Of a DNA stretch of 64,000 bases, positions 56,862-64,000 are shown one piece after another. The DNA comes from Isoetes taiwanensis (lineage: Eukaryota; Streptophyta; Lycopodiopsida; Isoetales; Isoetaceae): contig JAJEKV010000002.1 of the NCBI GenBank assembly GCA_021234155.1, positions 4,911,795 to 4,975,794 of the forward strand, in the 5' to 3' direction. How positions within the stretch are numbered: the first letter of the stretch is position 1; each line of letters opens with the position of its first letter. A program made the translations under genes and the position numbers. The notes under the pieces were generated by a model. It saw only the letters and a program-made list of their open reading frames with translations, was not told the DNA's origin and searched no databases.

Positions 56862-56910
56862 GGACGTCTCATCTCACATCTCCTATTTATTCTGCCTTTT
56901 GTCCCATTTT

Positions 56911-56985
56911 TCATTCATCGGCGTTCTCTTGAGCTAGATTTTTTCTCCTTCTCTGTCTTACCAGTTTTCCTTCCCTCCCTCCCTT
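56911..56985 (+). repeat. Dispersed 70-bp repeat, copy 2
   Basis: Second copy of 50,487-50,560. Confidence 0.7.
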
Positions 56986-57239
56986 GATGGTTCGCTTTAA
57001 ATGGGCCATGTATGTTTTCCCATTATTCCGTTTCATTGTTGAAGTTGCTCCATTTCCTTTTGGTTGGTTCACCATCTTTAGTTCCTATTTATATTTCTAC
57101 CATCTTTAGTTTTCGTCTATGTTTTTATACTTTTTAGTTGCTCCGCAATCTCTAACATCCTCCATATTTTCTTTGATGTTCTTTGCAAGTGCTTATGTTC
57201 TTATGTTTCTTTTTTCCTGGCGTGGCACTATAGCCTCCG

Positions 57240-57440
57240 AAGTATATGTATTATTTATTATTTCATTCTTGGAGTGGCACTATAACCCCCGAAGAATTCT
57301 TCTTTGTCATTCGAGGCGCTGTAGCCTCCGAGGCAACACTAATCGGATGTTTTTTCCACGACGGTCATTCGGTGGATGGTTCCGATTGGTCGGCTGTTGT
57401 TTCTTTCTCGGCGTGGCCATGGAGCCTCCGAGGTCTATTA
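57240..57440 (+). repeat. TGGCACTATAGCCTCCGA-like repeats
   Basis: Four short copies of a GGCACTATAGCCTCCGA-like word occur near 57,222, 57,275, 57,317 and 57,415 (GGCACTATAACCCCCGA, GGCGCTGTAGCCTCCGA, GGCCATGGAGCCTCCGA). No gene function is apparent. Confidence 0.5.
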
Positions 57441-57583
57441 GTTATTTGTACAGCCTAACACCCTGATGGGTCATTGTCTTTTTTCAATCTTGGGCAGGTT
57501 ATTTTTGGAGGTCTCTTGATTGTCAGGATGTGCGAGGTTGCACTTCATCTTTTTTTAGCGCTTCGACTTTTCATTTGGCGGGA

Positions 57584-57983
57584 CATTATCAACACAAACC
57601 ATTGCATTTAACACATTTAAATTAAAATCCCCCTTAAACCCCCTTTGGTTTGGGTGCATATTCACACGGGGGGTTACTCCGGGCAACGAGAGCTATCGGA
57701 TGGGCATATTTGCCCTTTATTCCAAGATCTGGACCGTACATAACGATCCTCGTTTGTGGGGTATGCATGTACAAGTTTTTGTATATTGTATATTAAGGTT
57801 TGCAAAATACTATAAGGTTTGAGAGAATGTACTTAATGGTATTAATTTTGTACATGTATTGTAAATATATTTTTGAGCTTTCGCCCCTCTACGAACCCCG
57901 CGGTGAATATGCACCCAAACCAAAGGGGGTTTAAGGGGATTTTAATTTAAATGTGTTAAATGCAATGGTTTGTGTTGATAATG
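57584..57983. mobile_element. 400-bp foldback with 81-bp arms
   Basis: 57,584-57,665 and 57,903-57,983 are inverted copies differing mainly by one C. Shared blocks include CATTATCAACACAAACCATT, AATTAAAATCCCC, CCCCCTTTGGTTTGGGTGCA and TATTCAC. The spacer of about 237 bp has no coding sequence. No target-site duplication was seen. A diverged third arm lies at 58,050-58,135. Confidence 0.8.
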
Positions 57984-58049
57984 TTAATGGTAGTTGTGTG
58001 TTGATTGTTATATTAAAAAATTTTGGGCCCTTAGGGCCCCACGTCACCC

Positions 58050-58135
58050 CCGAATATGCACGCAAACCAAAGGGATTTGAGGTGATTTTAATTTAAAATA
58101 GTTTGATGTAATGGTTTATGTTAATTAATGTTAAT
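58050..58135 (+). repeat. Diverged third arm of the foldback
   Basis: GAATATGCACGCAAACCAAAG, then GATTTTAATTTAAA and GTAATGGTTTATGTT, match the right arm at 57,903-57,983 in the same orientation with more substitutions. Confidence 0.7.
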
Positions 58136-58139
58136 GTTA

Positions 58140-58890
58140 ATTACATTGTTATTATATTAAAAAAATAAAATTTGGCACCCTTGAGCCCTCACTAAAACAA
58201 ACATAAGTAAAGTTTAAGGGCCTAAATAAATAGATAGATACTTACTAAGAAGCTTCAAGATTGCAATTGGACCCGGTTGAAACAAAACTTTGATTTAGTT
58301 GTAACTTGACTAAGGAATGGCATAAGAACACATGGTGAGAAGTTTTAATGTTTAGTTGGTAGCTTAAGCATAATTTATATGACCACATTCATAAAATATG
58401 TACGATTCTAATGCAACACAAGAAGCCAAAGTCATAATTAGTTTTCAATATAGCACGGGATGCCAAAGCCAATATCACGAAAACAAATTTTAGCATAGTG
58501 TTCATGAAAATCTCTATGCACAAAATACCTAGAGCATTTAACATCTATTCATGAAAATGTTTATGCATAAAACCTTTTATTTTACAAAGATCCCTCAATT
58601 ACACTCTATTACACTCTAGGACCGTGCGGATGAAGAGAATAGGTGCTTCGGTGTGCATTTGAAACGCAAATGGATACAACAATTGTTTGGTTTAAAATAT
58701 AATCAATTTGAAATACATAACAACATTCTAGAAATTTGCATTACCTCATCTATGAATGTTTCTATGAATGTTTTGTTCCATCTAAAACAAAGATATGGAA
58801 ATGCTTCCAAGGAATCGAGGCAGATTACCATATCCGCATGACTCAACATGATAGCGAAGCGTCTTTTACTTGGCCATATCTAAGTTGTGC
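58140..58890. other. No recognisable gene
   Basis: AT-rich DNA; the frame at 58,653-58,841 is unassigned. Confidence 0.35.
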
Positions 58891-58899
58891 CTTATTTTG

Positions 58900-59190
58900 C
58901 CCCCCGTAGCTTCTCGATCCAACGCTTCTCGTCCCAAGTGTGCCTGCTACATCATCAAAGGTATCATTGTTCTACCATGCCACATTTTTCCACAACAGAC
59001 TAGTTTGAAGCGTTGAATCAATGAAGTGGTAGCTGGTGCAATTATTTTCACGATAGGGGCACGGAAGTAATATGCGGTTAAGCTCATTGTGGCGGTCCCA
59101 CGGGGCATAGAACATATCTTTGTCGGTTCTAAGAAGCCCGCAAAATTTGAGCTGCCATAGCTTAGGAATCAAAGCCTTCGGAGACAAAAG
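58900..59190 (-). mobile_element. Possible LINE C-terminal fragment
   Basis: The minus strand encodes LWQLKFCGLLRTDKDMF, then PWDRHNELN, CPYRENNC and HFIDSTLQTSLLWKNVAW. The spacing of Cys and His with a trailing LWK-VAW recalls the zinc-binding C-terminus of LINE reverse transcriptases. No other LINE domain was recognised nearby. Confidence 0.35.
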
Positions 59191-59199
59191 AGCTTCACA

Positions 59200-60880
59200 C
59201 TATGAATCAGCATGATGCCGGCATGCATGTGCATTTGGGTCACATCCCGTGGCGCCTCCTTCGCTACTGATGGCGGGTTTTGCAATATGAGACTATAGGG
59301 TCACAAAAATTCCATCATATCTTTTAACAATGTAAAACCGCTCGGAATCCATGAATATCCCAGCAAGATGGAACACTCGTTTGTTTCCACTAGGTCTCCA
59401 CAAGAAGAAAACAAGCGAATAAAGAGGTCATACAAAACGAAAAGAACCGAGGTCATTCGCTAAACATAAGGGATTGTAGTCGGTCCCCGCCATGGCGAGG
59501 TCCTCCTTCTTCTAAGCAACCTCTAATGGATAGTATGCATTATTTCTTGATAATGGAATACCTCTTTGTGCTAAAATCGAACGGCCCCTTACGCGATGCT
59601 CCTCGTTCACAAAGCCTATTCACTTTCTTTCGGGCGGTGATAGGACATTGTCAAATGGGTTTCAAGTGGTTGTGGAAAGAGAGCGTCGAGGATCGGAAAA
59701 GCCCGCCTTCAATTCACGGAATCTTTCCACAAAACCACAGATGGGGGAAGAATCTATCTGATTTGGGCACCGATGACTTGCGGTATGGCATCTTAATAAG
59801 CTTAAGAAAAATTAGATCGTGGAAATAATTCGAATCAGAGCTGCAAACGCCGGGTTGAGATGATGAGACTGCCCTCGTAATATGATAAACCTATAGAGAA
59901 AACAAGCATTTCAACTATTAGGCATCAATTGCGGCTTCAACGGGCAGGCGCAAAAAGGATTCTATATATAGTACCCAAGACCATTCATCGCCTTCTAGCA
60001 TAAGTTTTTTGTTGGCTGCAAAAGTTTAAACTTATAAAGTATAAAACTAGCGCCCACTCTTCGCAGCTTCACATTTGTTGGAATGTTCGAGAAAAGGAAG
60101 AGCAGATAACTTAGAAAAATTATGTGTAGAAAGTTCCGTGTGGTCATATAAGATCAATCGTGCAATCGGTGACTAGAATAGATGCAAGCCGGACAACAAT
60201 TGTCAACAATCTAAATGCCTGTGATATCATTCAAGAGACAAAACATGACGAAGCATGATGTAACATGAGCGGGACATCGAGGTCGGCTTTAAGCGTGAAA
60301 AGGGCTTTTGAGGCAAAGCGACCGGCAAAAATGGAGCTGATCCGGAGCTCAAGGCAGGCGATTTCTACAAAACCCAAGTGAAGATTGGTATGCCAGAGGA
60401 CCCTGCCATTGCGAAACTACCGTAGAGCTCCTGCAAGCCATCGCTAAGCAAAAGGGCTACAATCCCAAAAACGTGAACTACAATCCGGGAGCCCTAAAAC
60501 CTCACTCCATCGCCATGGAACTCCTCGAAGCCATAGCCATAACTTCCGGATCAACTGAATAGAACCCTAAAGTAGAGCTCGAAATCGAACCCTAAAGTAG
60601 AACTCTCGAGGTCTTGCATGCCAGGATTTGAAGCTTAAAAATAAAAAGGGTCTTAAACCATTGGAAAAGATCAATAAAACTAGTCCAAAATTAGTGCACT
60701 CGTATGCGCACTCTAGATGTACGCATTAGTACATCCAATTGCATACGCGATGAAATCATAGCAAAACCATATGCGAAAGCGTACAAAAATACAAAAGGAA
60801 CCCCCTGTTATAATGCTACATATTCGAGTTATCTCCATTTTGGTTCAGGCACTGCAAGCATTCTTCCAGAGCGTTGGCGA
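59200..60880. other. No recognisable gene
   Basis: Mixed sequence without family matches. GAACCCTAAAGTAGA occurs twice near 60,560-60,600. Confidence 0.35.
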
Positions 60881-60885
60881 CCCTT

Positions 60886-60944
60886 TTCTCATTAGGGTTT
60901 TCCTCGAAAACCCAAAAGGACGGGGTTTTTCATCCCGATGAGAA
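60886..60944 (+). repeat. Stem-loop module, copy 3
   Basis: TTCTCAT at 60,886-60,892 pairs with ATGAGAA at 60,938-60,944. The loop core is TAGGGTTTTCCTCGAAAAC, then AAAAGGACGGGG and TTTTTCATCCC, almost identical to the core at 7,840-7,883 although the stems differ. It lies 3 bases from the presumed outer end of the copia 3' LTR. Confidence 0.7.
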
Positions 60945-60947
60945 GTT

Positions 60948-61623
60948 TGTTAGATTCAATGACAACTCCTTTATCCTTAGCAAAGATGTCACAATATGAA
61001 CACTAATGGATTCAGTCTTCTTCTTTTATTGAAAATATAATATTCAAGAGCTTATGAACATACAGCAAGCATCTAGATCAAGCATCTCCCTTTGCAATGG
61101 AGCCACAATATGGTCAACTAATCCATTGCCTTCTTGATCCTTAATGAAAAATAACTTCCCCTTTTGCAATATACGTCAATTTAAACCAAGAAGATAACTT
61201 CCCTTTAATTTAAACCATTGACATTAATCGTAATGCACTGAAGCATTTGAAGTTACTGTAGCAGAGGGAAATATCGCACCATCGAACCTTCTTAGCAAAT
61301 CTCTGGAGCCGGATTCCTCTGCCTTTTCAATCCGGATAAGTTTTCCAGGATCTTCTGTGGCTTATAGCTTATTGATCCGGCGGTTTCGACAGATAGATCA
61401 ACTTTCTTTTCCTGGCAAAACTAGATGCAACATTATCCCACAGACATGTGCAATAGTATTAGACATTCGAACTCATTCATTCGAATATTCAAGACCATTA
61501 ACCATACCATTAACCATTGGCAATATTAATTCATGTTTAAAACACTAACGACGGTAGAGCCTATCACCATTAGCAAATCGATTGCAGCAACCTAGGTCAA
61601 CATGACATGATTATTTTCCAACA
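60948..61623 (-). mobile_element. Copia 3' LTR
   Basis: The inner edge is firm: on the minus strand the LTR starts TGTTGGAAAATAATC directly after the polypurine tract. In plus orientation the outer edge is probably TGTTAG at 60,948, giving TG...CA ends and about 676 bp. The 5' LTR is outside the window, so this length and the target-site duplication cannot be checked here. Confidence 0.65.
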
Positions 61624-61633
61624 CTTCCCCTTC
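61624..61633 (-). other. Polypurine tract of the copia element
   Basis: The minus strand reads GAAGGGGAAG immediately before the LTR start TGTTGG and overlaps the pol stop codon, the expected plus-strand primer site. Confidence 0.85.
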
Positions 61634-64000
61634 ATGTCATATCTGTACCTGTAAACATAATTTGCTGTCTGAGCTCAGCAAACCTTTTCTCTGCTAATAC
61701 TATTAATTTTTTACATACAGCATCTCTGATAAAGTGCATCTCCAATTCTATATGCTTTGATCTTTCATGCATTACAGGGTTTTTCGTCATGGCTATACAA
61801 CTCATGCTGTCACACAACATTTCACTAGATTCTGGTTGTTCAACTCCAAGTTCTAAAATTAATCTCCTTTCCCAGATTAATTCTTTAGCACATAATGTGG
61901 CTGAGGAATACTCAGCTTCTGCAGTTGACAAAGCTATGGATGACTGCTTTTTACATTTCCATGCTATAGGGCCTCCTCCAAGCATCATGAGATACCCTAA
62001 TGTAGATTTCCTTACATCCAAGTCCTCTGCCCAGTCAGCATCACAATAAGCAGTTAATATTAAGTTCTTTGAGTTGTAAGACACTCCCATATCCATGGAA
62101 CCTTTTAAATATCTCAGAACTTTTTTGGCAGCAACCCAATGATCTTTTCCTGGATCATTGTTGTATCTACTGAGCATGTTTACACTGTGAGCAATATCTG
62201 GCCTTGTGCAGTTAGCTACATAAGCCAAGCAACCTGTCAAAGATCTATAAGGAATCTTTTCCATAGCTTTCCTCTCCTCATCATTTTTAGGACACATGTC
62301 AAGAGAAAGTTTGCATCCTGGCACAGCAGGAGTCTTGCTAATGTTACAATCCTTCATTTTGAATTTTTCAAGCATACCTCTGATCTGCTCCTTTTGAGTT
62401 AATATGATTGTACCTGCATCTCTATTCCTTGTCATCTCAATTCCTAAAAACTTGGTCAATTCTCCAAGATCTGACATTTCAAATCTGTTTTGTAACAGCC
62501 TTTTGCACATCAACAAACATTTAGTACCCTTAGCTACCATAATGTTATCGTCAACATATAAAGCAATGATGCACCAATCACCTTGATATTCAAACTTGTA
62601 CAAATTTCCATCATTTGACATTTTGTAAAAACCCTGCTCAACTAGAAAAGCATCCATGCATTTATACCATTCTCTGGGAGATTGCCTTAACCCATAGACT
62701 GCTCTTTTTAATTTCCAAACCTTATCTTCCCCTTGCTCATATCCTGGTGCTTGTTTCATAAAAATCTCTTCATCTAGTTTTGCATTCAAGAAGGCAGTTT
62801 TGACATCCATGTGATGTACCTCCAAATCATGTGCATTTGCCAAAGCCAATAACATTCTGATACTATTCATTTTAACCAAAGGAGAGAAAGTTTCATCAAA
62901 ATCCTGTCCCTTCTTTTGAGAAAAACCTTGGGCTACTAATCTAGCCTTATATCTGGGTGGTTTCCCATTAGTACCAGATTTTATTCTAAAAATCCATTTG
63001 GTTCCTACTATGTTTCTCCCTTCTGGTTTTTTAACTGTTTCAAATGTATCAGTCCTTATAAAAGAATCCATTTCCTCTTCCATAGCATTTAGCCACAATT
63101 TCTTATCGTTAGAGACTAGCACATCATCCAAAGTTTTAGGTACTTCAGGGCTTAAATGCATTAAAATCTCAAAGATACTGTTTACCTCAGATTCTTCTTC
63201 GGCTTGAATTCTTTTACTCTTCCCAGCTTCATCACGACCATGCACATTGGTGTCAAATTTCAAATCTGCTTGTAACTTTTGCACCTCTGTCATTCTTTTT
63301 TTCTTCATTTGTGGTTGTTGGATTATAGGTACAGATTCTTCAACTTGTTCTGACCCTATTGTCTCTTCCTCATTGACCCTTGATGAGTCTTCTACTCCTT
63401 CTTGAAATTCTGTATCTGTATCTGTCTCGGCATCATCATTATCTGCATTCAACTCATTAACTTTATTAGTAGTTACAGAATTAGTATTATGGTCAGCCAA
63501 CTTGATCTCTTCAGGCAATTTTATAGGCTTGGACAATACTTTATAAACTTGTCCCTCATCAAATGAGACATCTCTACTAACAATTATTCTCCTTGCTTTA
63601 GGATCATACAATCTATAAGCCTTTGACTGATTATCATATCCCACAAGATAGGTAATTAGAGCTCTATCATCCAACTTTTTTCTGTTTTCTTTTGGGATAT
63701 GAACAAATGCCAAACATCCATATATTCTTAAATTATCATAATTTGGTTTCTTCCCTGACCATAGCATATCAGGGATTCCACCTTGTATGCTAGTAGATGG
63801 TAACATATTCTGAATGCTTACAGCAGTTTGGACTGCTTCTTCCCACAAAACATTTGGTAGACCTGCTGATTTTAACATGCTTCTAACAGCATTCAGGATT
63901 GTTCTATTCTTTCTCTCAGCTACACCATTTTGCTGAGGAGAATGACTACAAGTAAGCTGCCTTTATTTTTACAGAATATTTTGAATTCTTTAGACAGGAA
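61632..64000 (-). CDS. Ty1/copia pol: integrase C-terminus, reverse transcriptase, RNase H
   Basis: A 748-codon uninterrupted frame (61,632-63,878) continues to the right as HSPQQNGVAERKNRTI of integrase, so its first Met is not the true start. Residues 1-110 are the integrase end (IYGCLAFVHIP, SRDVSFDE); 110-230 an acidic linker; 240-500 reverse transcriptase with KARLVAQGFSQKKG, DVKTAFL (358-364) and YVDD (441-444); 605-748 RNase H with CDADW (Asp613), STAEAEY (Glu654), CDSMS and SKHIE. All catalytic residues seen are intact, so this is the youngest element here. Near 63,960 a small deletion shifts the integrase frame within KG...QLTC, so the copy is probably not autonomous. The element runs off the window. 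It differs from the copia at 24-27.6 kb in sequence. Confidence 0.92.

Larger units (their letters stand above)
54560..57200 (+). repeat. Long T/C-rich (polypyrimidine-skewed) tract
   Basis: About 2.6 kb in which the plus strand is visibly poor in A and G. The skew removes stop codons and creates long hydrophobic plus-strand frames (for example 55,128-55,670 and 56,364-56,987) that are not real genes. It includes the microsatellite at 55,593-55,663 and the dispersed repeat near 56.95 kb. It may be an old non-coding retroelement. Confidence 0.5.

Noticed and set aside
55128-56987. Long hydrophobic plus-strand frames resembling membrane proteins
   Set aside because: They result from pyrimidine-rich sequence and the TATTC microsatellite (repeating Phe-Tyr-Ser-Ile-Leu); no family motif or splice structure is visible.
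1-64000. tRNA or rRNA genes
   Set aside because: No cloverleaf box A/B pair or conserved rRNA block was recognised; a computational tRNA scan would settle this.

Overview
This window looks like nuclear DNA of a land plant with a large, repeat-rich genome. The evidence is GT-AG introns of 60-90 bp, a receptor kinase with a SPARK-type ectodomain, PLS-type pentatricopeptide repeats, a plant membrane-anchored alpha/beta hydrolase, ARM repeats of the U-box ligase type, and mixed LINE, Ty1/copia and Ty3/gypsy debris. A non-angiosperm plant such as a fern is my guess; the sequence does not prove the lineage. No tRNA, rRNA, operon or CRISPR feature was seen.

Layout: 0-2.1 kb, a LINE-like tail between two clusters of a GGAAGGGTTTCC motif. 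2.2-6.4 kb, a 5'-truncated L1 and a gutted Ty3/gypsy element. 7.4-7.9 kb, a GCATGC cluster and a stem-loop module. 10.1-10.8 kb, a four-exon C2-domain gene. 13.9-19.6 kb, nested L1 elements. 20.3-23.5 kb, a second LINE split by a 1.7-kb solo LTR. 23.6-27.6 kb, copia remains. 28.6-30.9 kb, a PPR fragment fused to a decayed alpha/beta hydrolase. 32.9-34.7 kb, an intact RKF3-like receptor kinase. 36.3-39.2 kb, a third LINE. 39.9 kb, an ARM fragment. 41-44.5 kb, nested direct repeats. 47.1-49.3 kb, a dead copy of the receptor kinase carrying a 322-bp MITE. 50-58 kb, T/C-rich DNA with microsatellites and foldbacks. 60.9-64 kb, a nearly intact copia pol with its 3' LTR, running off the right edge.

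Only two host genes look functional: the C2 gene (10.1-10.8 kb) and the receptor kinase (32.9-34.7 kb), both on the minus strand. Everything else recognisable is mobile DNA or gene debris, and no shared pathway is evident. I found no clearly new multi-gene system. The most unusual signals are a recurring stem-loop module with conserved core but covarying stems, partly located at LINE 3' ends, and several insertions whose pre-insertion site can be read directly, either from a paralogue or from reading-frame continuity.
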